From Bacteroidales bacterium UBA3663 (lineage in GTDB: Bacteria; Bacteroidota; Bacteroidia; Bacteroidales; UBA3663), in assembly GCA_002373755.1 (NCBI GenBank), contig DFJU01000069.1:1-57135 (forward strand): a DNA stretch of 57,135 nucleotides. Reading direction: 5' to 3'. Numbering within the stretch: the first letter of the stretch is position 1; the number at the start of each line of letters is the position of its first letter. Below are positions 24,546 to 34,438 of this stretch, in pieces. A model generated the notes under the pieces. It had not been told where the DNA came from and made no database searches. It was given only the letters and a program-made list of their open reading frames with translations. The position numbers and the translations under genes were made by a program.

Positions 24546-27500
24546 ATGATTGCGAAGAAAACATTATTTTCGCTGCTCCTCTCGGCAGCGGTAGTGCCCT
24601 CTTTTGCGGCCGATATCGTGGCCTTCCCTGGAGCACAGGGCTGGGGCCGATGGGCCAAGGGAGCGCGAGCTTCCTCAGCACCAACCGTCTATCATGTGAC
24701 CAACCTGAACGATTCAGGTACCGGCTCATTGCGCGATGCAGTGTCGTCGGGCAACCGTATCGTCGTGTTCGACGTGAGCGGTGTCATCAAAATCAGCAGC
24801 CGCATGACGTTTGCCAGCAACCTCTATGTGGCCGGACAGACCGCGCCGGGCGAGGGCATCACGGTGTATGGCAACGGAGTGTCGTTCTCCGGTGCATCGA
24901 ACATCATCTGCCGCTATCTGCGTGTGCGCATGGGCCACGGCGGCGATTCGGGCAAGGACTGCGCAGGCATCTCCAACGGCACGAACATGATTTTCGACCA
25001 TTGCTCCTTCTCGTGGGGCCTGGACGAGACGTTCTCCATCAACCCCGACGGCAAGGGCGACCTGCACAGCATCACGCTGATGAACAGCATCATCGGACAG
25101 GGCCTGATGACCCACTCGGCCGGTGGCTTGATGCAGGCCGATTCCATCACGCTCTACCGCAACCTCTATATCGACAATTCGACCCGCAACAACAAGATCA
25201 AGGGCATCAACCAGTATGCCAACAATGTGGTCTATAACTGGTCGAACGGCGCCTACATCATGGGCGGCGACAGCGAGGGTTCGAGCTACGTGAATATTGA
25301 GAGCAACTGCTTCATCAACGGCGCATCGACAGGTGCATCGGCCAACGGTTTTACCGGAGCTAATGCCAATTTCCACTGCTACGGCGTCGATAACTGGCAG
25401 GACAACAACAAGGACGGCATCTACGATCCGTACGAGATGACCGACTATTCGGCCTCGGACCACCGCACGACCGAGCCTTACGACTATCCGTCGCTTGAAC
25501 TCTATCCGGGCAACCAGCTCATCACGCTCAACATCCCGACTGTAGGTGCATCGTTGCCCTACCGCGACCAGAGCGACTGCTACATGATTGACGAGCTGAT
25601 GACGTTCGGCAAGGCCGGCGCGCTTATCTCCAACGAGGAAAGTCTGCCCATCGGTGCGCCGAGCACTTGGGATTGGTATGCCGGCAGCAAGCCGACCGAC
25701 ACCGACGGCGACGGTATGCCCGACGCTTGGGAGGAGGCCAATGGCTTGAACAAGAACAGCGCATCGGATGCAGTGCAGAAGGCGGCCAACGGCTATCTGA
25801 ACATCGAGAACTACATCAACTCGATCACGGTCGATGACCGCAACTACTTCCTGCGCAAGCCGATCACCATCGGCTACTCATCGACCACATCGACCATCAC
25901 CGTGACGTGGCGCGACTACACCTACGCCGAGGCCGGTTTCATCGTCGAATACCGCACCAGCGGCGATGGCGAATACGCCGAGGCCGGTCGCACCGATGCC
26001 AATGCCACAAGCTTCACAATCAGCGGTTTGACCGATGCTACGGCCTACGATGTACGTGTGCGTGCCTTCGGTTACGACGGCGTTGAGCAGAAATATTCCG
26101 ACTACGCGACTGCCACGTTCAAGACCCGTCCGATCGAGAAGGGCATCGTCGATATTGACAGCTATGTGGCCGATGTGACCAACTCGACCGAGGTCGTCAA
26201 GGGTCAGAAACTGCTGCTCCACACCGACGATACGTTGCGCTACATCCTCGCATCGGCCATCGAACCGGCCTGCGTCGTCGCTACGGGCAAGGGCTATATC
26301 GAGGTGAAGGGCGCAGCCATCGGCGATACGGCCAGCGTCAACAAGGGCGATGCAGGCACATTGGCCATGAACTACGCATCGAACACCTACACGGGCGCAA
26401 CGGTGCTGCACGACGGCGTGCTTGAGTTCGTCAGCATTGCCAACGGCGGTGTCGCATCGGCCATCGGCGCATCGCAGGAATTTGCGCAGAACTGGGTGAT
26501 GGACGGCGGCACATACCGCTACACCGGCACGGCCAACGCATCGACCAACCGTTCGGCCCTGCTCAAGAACCCGACCACGCTTGAAATTGCCAGCGGCAAG
26601 ACCCTGACGATGATGGGCGCAATCACGGGCGAGGGTGACAATCAGGACTTTACCATCGGCGGCAATGGACAGATTACCGTTGCTTTGACCGACTTCTTCA
26701 GCTATACAGGCACGACGACATTGGCCGGCGGCACGCTCTATCTGAGCACCGTCGATATTGCCAAGAACGGCATCGGCTCGTCGTCGAAACTCATCCTCGC
26801 AGGCGGCAAGCTTTCGACCAAGGGCGAGACCTCGAACTACGAGACCTACAGCTTCCCGATCGAGACCGCCGAAGGCACCTATAGCTACTTTGCGCCGAAC
26901 CGACTCTGCTACGCGAAAAACAAGCTGACCGGCGCAGGCACATTGGAGTACGACATCCCTTATCTGCGCGAATATTTCGATGCCAACGTCACCGAATTCA
27001 CCGGCAAGATTGTGGCCAATGGCTTGAACACGACGGCCAGCGACGGCGGTTCGATGTTCATGACGAGCGGTTCGACGTTCAACATGCCGACCACGCAGGT
27101 TGAGCTGAAGGGTACGGCCAACATGGCCATCTGGGGCACCAACGGCACGGGCAACATCGGCGGTCTGTCGGGCGAATCGACCACAAAGCTGTGCGGTTCG
27201 AGCAAGAACACCAAGGGTTCTGCCACTACGTGGAACATCGGCGGTGCAAACTCCGACGAGACATTCTACGGCACCATCTGCGACCTGCCGGCCGGCCTCA
27301 ACAAGGCATACAACGGCACGGTCACCATCAACAAGATAGGTACCGGCGAATGGCGTCTGGGCGGCGCGAACACCTATTCGGGCGCAACGACCATCAGCGG
27401 CGGCTCGCTCATCGTCAACGGCAGCCACTCGGGTGGCACATACACCGTCAAGGCCGATGCCACATTGAAGGGCTCGGGCAAGATCACATCGGGCACAATC

Positions 27501-28505
27501 GCCATTCAGAGCGGCGCTACGTTGGCTGCGGGCGACACGTTGGTCAACAACAGCACCTTCACCTTGGGCGGCACGGTGTCGCTCCAGAGCGGCGCAACGC
27601 TCGAAGTGCCAGTCAGCTACTATGGTGTTGCCGTCAAGAGCAACAGCTTTGCCATCACGACGCTCAACATCGCAAGCGGCGTTACGTTGAAAATTGATAT
27701 GTCCAATGTCGAAGGCACATTGCCGCTCAATGCTGCCATCCAGGTGTTCGACGGCGTGGGCACGATCAACGGCACATTCGACGTGGTTGAGCCAGCCACC
27801 CCTGGCGGCGACTACAAGTGGGACCTGAGCCGACTCTACATCGACGGCAAGATTTACGTGCGCGACGCCAATTTCAATGCTGACGACGTGTCGTACAAGG
27901 AGGCCTCATGGTTCGACGAATCGCTGATTGACGAGTCGGGCTACTATTGGTTCAACGATGTGAATGCCGAGACCACCGACGCAATGATTGCCGACGGCGC
28001 CATCTCGTTCGACGAAGCAGGCAAGGCATCATCGGCCCCGACCTACACCAACGCATCGAGCACCCACACCGGCGGCCTGAAGCTGAACGGTTCATCGGCC
28101 GAAGTCATCTTCCACTGCGACAGCAAGTTCATGTCGGCCAAGTTCTCGTTTTTTCGTGCCGGCACAGCCTCACTTTCGGGCGTCGTCTATGGCTCGAAGG
28201 ACGGCGAGACGTGGACAAAGCTGGGTACCATCAGCGGCGACCCCAAGACCGAGGTCGAAATCGACTTCAGCGAGGCATTCACCGGCAATGAATATGCCTT
28301 CATCAAGGTGACCAACTCCACCACGGCCGTCATGTACATCCAGGGCGCGGCCATCACGTTCGAGAAGATGTTCAGCGGCATCGGCAGTGTTTCGGCATCG
28401 GCCAACGGCAATGCCACACGCTACGACTTGCAGGGTCGTGAGGCACCGGCATCGTCGGCCAACGGCATTTTCGTAGAGAACGGCCGCATCGGCATCGCAT
28501 ACTAA
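24546..28505 (+). CDS. Secreted multidomain pectate-lyase-like protein
   Basis: A 1319-residue exported protein, probably the main pectin-cleaving enzyme of the locus. After the signal peptide (KKTLFSLLLSAAVVPSFAA) comes a right-handed beta-helix lyase domain, about 22-430. It begins VAFPGAQGWGRWAKG and includes SGTGSLRDAV, AGQTAPGEGITVYGNGV, RYLRVRMGHG, IFDHCSFSWGLDE and NNVVYNW, typical of the PL1/PelC superfamily. TDTDGDGMPDAWEEANG (about 385-400) is a calcium-binding-type loop. A fibronectin III domain spans about 435-530. The long C-terminal half carries autotransporter-type strand repeats (NTYTGATVLHDGVLEF, ANTYSGATTISGGSLIVNG) and ends YDLQGREA...GIFVENGRIGIAY. Catalytic residues cannot be assigned confidently. 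It has its own promoter and a strong hairpin after the stop, so it may be transcribed separately from the downstream operon. Confidence 0.85.
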   Translation: MIAKKTLFSLLLSAAVVPSFAADIVAFPGAQGWGRWAKGARASSAPTVYHVTNLNDSGTGSLRDAVSSGNRIVVFDVSGVIKISSRMTFASNLYVAGQTAPGEGITVYGNGVSFSGASNIICRYLRVRMGHGGDSGKDCAGISNGTNMIFDHCSFSWGLDETFSINPDGKGDLHSITLMNSIIGQGLMTHSAGGLMQADSITLYRNLYIDNSTRNNKIKGINQYANNVVYNWSNGAYIMGGDSEGSSYVNIESNCFINGASTGASANGFTGANANFHCYGVDNWQDNNKDGIYDPYEMTDYSASDHRTTEPYDYPSLELYPGNQLITLNIPTVGASLPYRDQSDCYMIDELMTFGKAGALISNEESLPIGAPSTWDWYAGSKPTDTDGDGMPDAWEEANGLNKNSASDAVQKAANGYLNIENYINSITVDDRNYFLRKPITIGYSSTTSTITVTWRDYTYAEAGFIVEYRTSGDGEYAEAGRTDANATSFTISGLTDATAYDVRVRAFGYDGVEQKYSDYATATFKTRPIEKGIVDIDSYVADVTNSTEVVKGQKLLLHTDDTLRYILASAIEPACVVATGKGYIEVKGAAIGDTASVNKGDAGTLAMNYASNTYTGATVLHDGVLEFVSIANGGVASAIGASQEFAQNWVMDGGTYRYTGTANASTNRSALLKNPTTLEIASGKTLTMMGAITGEGDNQDFTIGGNGQITVALTDFFSYTGTTTLAGGTLYLSTVDIAKNGIGSSSKLILAGGKLSTKGETSNYETYSFPIETAEGTYSYFAPNRLCYAKNKLTGAGTLEYDIPYLREYFDANVTEFTGKIVANGLNTTASDGGSMFMTSGSTFNMPTTQVELKGTANMAIWGTNGTGNIGGLSGESTTKLCGSSKNTKGSATTWNIGGANSDETFYGTICDLPAGLNKAYNGTVTINKIGTGEWRLGGANTYSGATTISGGSLIVNGSHSGGTYTVKADATLKGSGKITSGTIAIQSGATLAAGDTLVNNSTFTLGGTVSLQSGATLEVPVSYYGVAVKSNSFAITTLNIASGVTLKIDMSNVEGTLPLNAAIQVFDGVGTINGTFDVVEPATPGGDYKWDLSRLYIDGKIYVRDANFNADDVSYKEASWFDESLIDESGYYWFNDVNAETTDAMIADGAISFDEAGKASSAPTYTNASSTHTGGLKLNGSSAEVIFHCDSKFMSAKFSFFRAGTASLSGVVYGSKDGETWTKLGTISGDPKTEVEIDFSEAFTGNEYAFIKVTNSTTAVMYIQGAAITFEKMFSGIGSVSASANGNATRYDLQGREAPASSANGIFVENGRIGIAY

Positions 28506-28514
28506 CATAATGAG

Positions 28515-28550
28515 GCAGCACACGGCTCCGGATTCGGAGTTGTGTGCTGC
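28515..28550 (+). terminator. Very stable hairpin after the pectate-lyase gene
   Basis: Sixteen-base arms at 28515-28530 and 28535-28550 pair fully, with two G-T wobbles, around a GATT loop, followed by TTTAGC. It may terminate transcription, or attenuate it if the next operon depends partly on read-through, since no separate -7 element was found before 28622. Confidence 0.75.
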
Positions 28551-28621
28551 TTTAGCTCCATTTTCACGCGAGCATTTTACATAACATGATTCAAATGTTT
28601 ATTAAATTTTCAAAACAATTT

Positions 28622-31009
28622 ATGACTAAGCAAACACTACTGCGGATTGGCGCGGGAATGTCGTTGTCGTTGGCCATGACCATCAGCCTGAACTCGTGTC
28701 AGGACGACATCAGCGACGATTCGCACTACAAGACCCCGGATTTTCTGGTAGGAAACGCCATCGAGGTCTTGCAGCAGTCTTTCGAGGGTAACTCGTTCAA
28801 GACTTTCTTGCGAGGCATTGAGCTTATCGGCTACAGCGATGTGGTCGATAGCCAGATTCTCACTGTTCTTGCCCCGACCGACGAGGCATTTGCAAAATTC
28901 TTGCAGGAGAAGGGTTACGCCAGCATCGACGAGATGTATTACGCCGACCCGACATTGACCAAGCAGGTCATCACCTACCATCTGCTCTACTACGCGATGG
29001 ATTGGAGCAAGATGACCAATTTCCGTCCGACGGAGGGCGATGCCGCCACCGAAGAAGATAAGGCCGTGCGCGCCGGCATGTACAACCGCTTCCGCACACG
29101 CTGCTGCGAGGATGCCGTCAAGGTTGTCAACACCGACGCCTCAATTGATGCCGACTACATCACCGTCGTACATTTCGACCGCTATCTGACGGTCTTCTCC
29201 GAGCAGATGTTTGCCACACTCGGCATCGATGCCGCCAGCAACTACAACTATTTCTTTCCCGACACGGAGTGGAATCCGAAGCACTTGGCAAACGGTTTCA
29301 ACGTGATGAATGCCGCCGTGCTCGACACCGTCGCCGTGGTGACCGACAATGGCTATCTCTACCACATCGACCATGTGATTGAACCCGTCGGAACAATCTA
29401 CGAGGAGTTGAAGAGCCGCGACAACTATCAGCTCGTTGCCAACTTGTTCGATCAGTTCGACTATTATGATTATGAGAACGTAGAATCGACCAACCGTGGC
29501 TATTCGGTCTATTGCCATCGCTTTAGTTCGTTACCGGACATCGACATGGAGTGGGCAAACCTCTCCTATACGGCGTTTTCAATCAACTCGTTGTATTCAT
29601 GGAACCTGCTCACCCCGACCGACGAGGCATTCTCCCGAATGTTCAAGGAGTATTGGGAGGACGGTTGCGGCTATACGTCAGTTGAGACACTCAATCCTCT
29701 CATTCAGAATATCCTGCTGCTCGAATGTCTCGGCTATATCCGTTATGGCGAGTCGGGCGCTATGACCTACATGTGCTTTCCCGATTATATCTGCGAGGGC
29801 AATGCCGAGTCGTATTTCGGCACAGAGATTAAGGCCGATCCTTCCGAATATGACGTCAACGTCATCTGCAACAACGGCGTCATCTACGGTTCATCGTCGA
29901 TGGATGTGCCCGGCGTGTTCAACAGCGTGGCAGGTCCGGCCTTCAAGGATGTGAAGTATCTGCCATACCTCTACGCGCTTAATGGGGCAGGAGTCCTGCT
30001 TTCGTTGTCGTCGCAGCAGTCGCAGTTCATCACGTTGATTCCCGACACCGCACAGTTCTCCAATTCCGACCCGAAGATGCGTCTGGCACGCACCGTCACA
30101 TCGGGCATCGTGAGCTACGAGCTCCAGCAGTGGGACGACACCGAGGGCGGCTACACGCAGTTGGGCTCCAGCACGTGCCTGGACATGGCCAACATGAACA
30201 CCTCGACCGATGCCACATCGCTGAAAACGTCCGGCATACAGGTTGTCGAGACCAACGCAACTTTCAACTACTGGTTCGTCAAGGACGGCAAGATTACGAC
30301 CAATGCGCTCTTCAACGAGCAGCTCGACGCCGAGTTCAATGGCGAAATCTGGTATCCTTTCCACGAAATCAAGGCTTCGGCCGACGGAACAGCATCGTGG
30401 AGCAACGGCAAGGCATACGCCTACGAATATCCGAGCGTCTATATGCCGGTGTCGGGTGGCAGTCTTCAGACCGAATTGTCTGAAAGGGTCAACAGCAACT
30501 ATCCATACAGCTGTTTCGTGCAGTTGTTGCAGAAGGCCGGCCTCGCAGCCAACAGCAAATTCGCCGGATTGTTGACGTTGGACAGCGAAACACGTTTCTT
30601 TGCCATCGTGCCAACCAACGATGCCATCAAGGAGGCGCTCACCACGTTGCCGGGTTGCTCGAAGGCAAAGATCAGCGACAGCTACGTCATCAGCGGTTCT
30701 TTCACCAAGGCCGATCTGGCCAACTACCTGTTGAGCTATTTCGTCACATCGTCGTCCAACGTCTTCACGGCCTATCCTTATCCGGGCTCAAGCTGCAATG
30801 GCACATTCTTGACCGACGGCGACTACAACCTCGTGATTACGGACAATGGAGAGAGCCTTTCGGCCAATTTCGTCGCCAAAGAAAAGACCGGCAGCATCAC
30901 ACCGGAAGAACCTGTCGGAACGGTTGTCCAGTTGGATGGAACCTACGATTATCTGCCATTCGTGTTCAGCGATGGTGCAATCCAATTGATCGACACAGTC
31001 TTGAAATAA
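28622..31009 (+). CDS. Fasciclin (FAS1) domain lipoprotein, first copy
   Basis: A 795-residue surface lipoprotein. The signal ends in ISLNSC, lipidated Cys26. Three FAS1-type motifs are visible: LTVLAPTDEAFAKFLQEKG (about 88), NLLTPTDEAFSRMFKEYW (about 328) and FFAIVPTNDAIKEALTTLPG (about 659), each with the hydrophobic/Pro-Thr-Asp/Asn-Glu pattern of fasciclin domains. Related lipoproteins accompany SusC/SusD pairs in Bacteroidota and may help bind glycan at the surface, but their ligand is not established. The start at 28622 (MTKQTLLRIG) gives a normal lipoprotein signal; an in-frame ATG 36 bp upstream is possible. It is the first gene of the long PUL operon, 126 bp before susC1. Confidence 0.8.
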   Translation: MTKQTLLRIGAGMSLSLAMTISLNSCQDDISDDSHYKTPDFLVGNAIEVLQQSFEGNSFKTFLRGIELIGYSDVVDSQILTVLAPTDEAFAKFLQEKGYASIDEMYYADPTLTKQVITYHLLYYAMDWSKMTNFRPTEGDAATEEDKAVRAGMYNRFRTRCCEDAVKVVNTDASIDADYITVVHFDRYLTVFSEQMFATLGIDAASNYNYFFPDTEWNPKHLANGFNVMNAAVLDTVAVVTDNGYLYHIDHVIEPVGTIYEELKSRDNYQLVANLFDQFDYYDYENVESTNRGYSVYCHRFSSLPDIDMEWANLSYTAFSINSLYSWNLLTPTDEAFSRMFKEYWEDGCGYTSVETLNPLIQNILLLECLGYIRYGESGAMTYMCFPDYICEGNAESYFGTEIKADPSEYDVNVICNNGVIYGSSSMDVPGVFNSVAGPAFKDVKYLPYLYALNGAGVLLSLSSQQSQFITLIPDTAQFSNSDPKMRLARTVTSGIVSYELQQWDDTEGGYTQLGSSTCLDMANMNTSTDATSLKTSGIQVVETNATFNYWFVKDGKITTNALFNEQLDAEFNGEIWYPFHEIKASADGTASWSNGKAYAYEYPSVYMPVSGGSLQTELSERVNSNYPYSCFVQLLQKAGLAANSKFAGLLTLDSETRFFAIVPTNDAIKEALTTLPGCSKAKISDSYVISGSFTKADLANYLLSYFVTSSSNVFTAYPYPGSSCNGTFLTDGDYNLVITDNGESLSANFVAKEKTGSITPEEPVGTVVQLDGTYDYLPFVFSDGAIQLIDTVLK

Positions 31010-31047
31010 GGTTACAAGGTTGTAAGGTCATAAGGTTATGAGGTTTG
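31008..31047 (+). repeat. Array of five 8-bp repeats before the first susC
   Basis: AAGGTTAC, AAGGTTGT, AAGGTCAT, AAGGTTAT and GAGGTTTG follow one another exactly, beginning inside the stop codon of the fasciclin gene. An inverted GAGGTTTGTT / AACAAACTC pairing follows. A related array with inverted partners precedes the second susC (39772-39863). Confidence 0.75.
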
Positions 31048-31135
31048 TTCTGCGGCCAATGGCAGATGCAACAAACTCAAAACCTGACTGTTGAAAGCGA
31101 CCATAGAACCTAAAAGCCTAAATAAATATTAAACA

Positions 31136-34100
31136 ATGAAAATTCAAAGATATATCCTATCGCTGCTGTTTGTAATGTTCGCCACGCTCAGCATGGCCCA
31201 GAGCAAGACTGTGATCGGCGTCGTCATTGAAGATGGCATCAACGAGCCAATCTTTGGTGCCAACGTCGTGGTCATCAACCAGCAGAACCGTACCTTGACC
31301 GGCACCACGACCGACATGGACGGCAACTACGTGCTGAATGTGCCCGATGGCAAGAACCTCCGCATCCAGTTCTCATTTATCGGCCTCAAGTCGCAGGTTT
31401 TCGACTACACCGGCCAGACCAAGCTCGACGTCACTTTGGTCGATGACTCAAAGATGTTGGCCGACGTAGAGGTCGTCCAGAAGCAGATTACGCGCAACGA
31501 GCTTGGTCTCACCGAACTGCAGCAGACCTCATCGACGCAGAAGATCCAGATGTCCGAGCTGACCGACGTCGCACCTGTAGCCTCGATCGAAGAGGCATTG
31601 CAGGGCCAGATTGCCGGTATGGACATCGTGTTGGGCGGCGACCCTGGTGCCAAGTCGAGCATCCGCATCCGTGGTGTCTCCACGCTTTCGTCGTCGGCCG
31701 AACCGCTTGTCGTGGTCGATGACGTTCCGACAACCGTCTCGTTCGGCGACGATTTCTCGTTCTCCGATGCCAACGAAGAGGACTTCGGCGCATTGTTGAA
31801 CATCTCGCCGGCCGACATCGAAAGCATCGAGGTGCTGAAGGATGCCGCCGCAACCTCAATCTACGGTACTGCGGGTGCCAACGGCGTGTTGAAAATCAGC
31901 ACGAAGCAGGGCAAGTCGGGCAAGACATCATTCAACTTCCAGTCGAAATTCTCGTACAAGGAGGAGCCGGCAACCATTCCGCTGCTGAACGGCAAGCAGT
32001 ACATCTCGATGATTGAAGACGCCATCTGGAATGCGGCCAACGCCAAGGGCTTGGGCAACGCGACCAGCGAGCTGGCACTGCTCTTCAACACCAAGGAACT
32101 GCTACGCGACCCGTCGTACCGCTACTACAAGGAGTACAACGTCGATACCGATTGGCTCAGCGAAGTGCGCCAGAACGCATGGCAGTGGGACAACTCGCTC
32201 AGTATGAACGGCGGTGGCGACAAGGCCATCTACCGCATGTCGTTCGGCTATCTCGACGACGTCGGCACAACCATCGGCACCGAGGCCAAGCGTATCACGG
32301 CCAGCGCAAAGATTACCTACAAGTTCTCCGACCGCTTCCGCGTCTTCACCGACCTGAGCTACACCGACTACAATAAGGAGGCTAATGCGGTCGATAACGT
32401 CCGTGCACAGGCTCAGTCGATGATGCCGAACCAGAGCCCCTATCTGATGAACGACGACGGCACTCGTTCCGATTCCTACTTTACGCCGACTTCAAACTTC
32501 CAGGGTTCATTCACCGGAATTGACAGCGACAATAAGGGTCAGGGCAACTGGAATCCGGTGGCTATGGCCAAGGAGGGCTTCAAGAACACCCGCGAGCGCA
32601 ACGAGAAGATTACCATCAACTGGGAATATAAGGTGCCGCTACGCGAACAGTGGCAGCGACTCACCTACACCGGCTACGTGAGCATGAACATGAAGACTTC
32701 GACCACGAAGACCTTCGTGCCACAGGTTGCAACAGGTGTGCTCTGGACCAGTACGTATGCCAACCGCTCGCAGGAATCGACCAGCGATGCCTTCTCTTTG
32801 CAGCTCTATAACAGACTGCTCTATATCGTTACGCTTGCCGAGAAGCACAACATCGTTGCAACCGGCATCTTGAACACAACATCCGCTCAGTCGTCATCGT
32901 CGAGCAACATCACCTATGGCAATGCCTCGCAAAACTTGAGCGACCCGGTTGTAGGCTCGGTAGTTGCCGGCACAGCCAGCGGCGAAAAACAGAGCCGTTC
33001 AGTCCGCTTCACGGGCAGTTTGAACTATACGTACGACAACCGCTACGTGGTTTCTGCCACAGTGACCGAAGAGGGCAATTCGGCAATGGGTCGCAACCGC
33101 CGTTTCGGCACGTTCCCATCGTTCGGTGCATCGTGGAATCTGGATCGTGAGCACTTCGCCGAAGACTACGACTGGCTCACCACCGCCAAGTTGCGTGGTT
33201 CATTGGGCTGGTCGGGCAATTGTCCGTCGGGCTATGACTATTTGGGAGCCTATTCTACAGTCGGCACCTACGGCACGATGAGTGCAATCGCACAAACGCG
33301 TATGCAGCTCGACAAGTTGAAATGGGAGAGCAAGCGTGAGTGGGACTTGGGCTTCGACCTCCTGTTCATGGACCGCTATGGCATGACGTTCGACTACTAC
33401 GACAACTATACGACCGACTGTCTGATGAAGGATGTCTCCATTCCTTCGTACACCGGCTTTTCGTCGGTCAAGTGGTTGAATTCGGGCGAGATGTCCAACA
33501 AGGGTTGGGAGCTCCGGTTCGACATCGAGGCATACCGCTCGAAGATGTGGTCGGTCAAGTTCGGCGTCAATGCCGCCCGCAACATCAACAAGGTTGAAAA
33601 GTTGCCTACCAACTGGAGTCAGGAAAACTACACCTTCGAGAACGGCAACTACGCTGTGCGCATCCTTGAGGGCGACCCGATCGGTTCGTTCTACGGCTAC
33701 AAGTATCTTGGCGTCTATAAGAACACCGAAGACACCTATGCCTACGATGCCAATGGCGGCGTGATGCAGGACTTCAACGGCAACGTAGTGAAGATGAAGA
33801 ACGGCACAACGTCGGTCTATCCGGGCGATGCCAAATATGAGGACATTAACCACGACGGCGTGATCGACGAACAGGACATCGTCTATCTTGGCAATTCCAA
33901 CCCGACCCTCACCGGCGGTGGCAACCTGAGTGTCCGATACGGCAGCACCAAGTCATCGTTCGGCCTGTTCACCTTCAGCATGAACTGCAACTTCCGCGTC
34001 GGACAGAAGGTCATCAACTCGGCCCGTATGAGTCTGGAGTCGATGTACGGCACAGGCAACCAGAGCACAGCCGTGCTGCGCCGTTGGCGCAAGGAGGGCG

Positions 34101-34417
34101 ACGACACCGATATCCCACGTGCACTCTTAGACATGGGCTACAACTATCTGGGCAGCGACCGCTTCGTTGAAGATGCCTCTTATTGCCGCATCAAGACCTT
34201 GTCGCTCTCGTGGTCGATGCCAAAGCAGTGGGTTGAGCGCGCGCACTTCGCGTCATGCTCAATCTTCGTGACGGGCTACGACCTGTTCACATTCACCAAC
34301 TATAGTGGTCAGAACCCGGAGGTATCGTTGCCATCGAAGCCGACCAAACTGGTGAAGGACGGCAACACGACGCCAGTCAGCAAGCGTTTTGCTTGTGGTG
34401 TGAACCTGAATTTCTAA
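31136..34417 (+). CDS. SusC-like TonB-dependent outer-membrane transporter, first copy
   Basis: A 1093-residue outer-membrane importer that, with SusD, takes up oligosaccharides using TonB energy. The signal peptide ends near LSMAQSK. A carboxypeptidase-D-like N-terminal domain (about 24-105) reads IGVVIEDGINEPIFGANVVV and DMDGNYVLNVPDG. The plug domain (about 125-245) includes SIEEALQGQIAGMDIV, SSIRIRGVSTLSSSAEPLVV and IESIEVLKDAAATSIYGTAGANGVL, the SusC signature. The remainder is a 22-strand-type barrel ending RFACGVNLNF with the terminal Phe. It lies 22 bp before susD1. Glycan specificity is not readable. Confidence 0.95.
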   Translation: MKIQRYILSLLFVMFATLSMAQSKTVIGVVIEDGINEPIFGANVVVINQQNRTLTGTTTDMDGNYVLNVPDGKNLRIQFSFIGLKSQVFDYTGQTKLDVTLVDDSKMLADVEVVQKQITRNELGLTELQQTSSTQKIQMSELTDVAPVASIEEALQGQIAGMDIVLGGDPGAKSSIRIRGVSTLSSSAEPLVVVDDVPTTVSFGDDFSFSDANEEDFGALLNISPADIESIEVLKDAAATSIYGTAGANGVLKISTKQGKSGKTSFNFQSKFSYKEEPATIPLLNGKQYISMIEDAIWNAANAKGLGNATSELALLFNTKELLRDPSYRYYKEYNVDTDWLSEVRQNAWQWDNSLSMNGGGDKAIYRMSFGYLDDVGTTIGTEAKRITASAKITYKFSDRFRVFTDLSYTDYNKEANAVDNVRAQAQSMMPNQSPYLMNDDGTRSDSYFTPTSNFQGSFTGIDSDNKGQGNWNPVAMAKEGFKNTRERNEKITINWEYKVPLREQWQRLTYTGYVSMNMKTSTTKTFVPQVATGVLWTSTYANRSQESTSDAFSLQLYNRLLYIVTLAEKHNIVATGILNTTSAQSSSSSNITYGNASQNLSDPVVGSVVAGTASGEKQSRSVRFTGSLNYTYDNRYVVSATVTEEGNSAMGRNRRFGTFPSFGASWNLDREHFAEDYDWLTTAKLRGSLGWSGNCPSGYDYLGAYSTVGTYGTMSAIAQTRMQLDKLKWESKREWDLGFDLLFMDRYGMTFDYYDNYTTDCLMKDVSIPSYTGFSSVKWLNSGEMSNKGWELRFDIEAYRSKMWSVKFGVNAARNINKVEKLPTNWSQENYTFENGNYAVRILEGDPIGSFYGYKYLGVYKNTEDTYAYDANGGVMQDFNGNVVKMKNGTTSVYPGDAKYEDINHDGVIDEQDIVYLGNSNPTLTGGGNLSVRYGSTKSSFGLFTFSMNCNFRVGQKVINSARMSLESMYGTGNQSTAVLRRWRKEGDDTDIPRALLDMGYNYLGSDRFVEDASYCRIKTLSLSWSMPKQWVERAHFASCSIFVTGYDLFTFTNYSGQNPEVSLPSKPTKLVKDGNTTPVSKRFACGVNLNF

Positions 34418-34438
34418 TGATTAACGAGTTTTCAAAAG

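Noticed and set aside
25878..27428. 516-codon minus-strand frame opposite the pectate-lyase gene
   Set aside because: It is a shadow of the GC-rich repeat region of the lyase protein, with no recognisable motif and no promoter.
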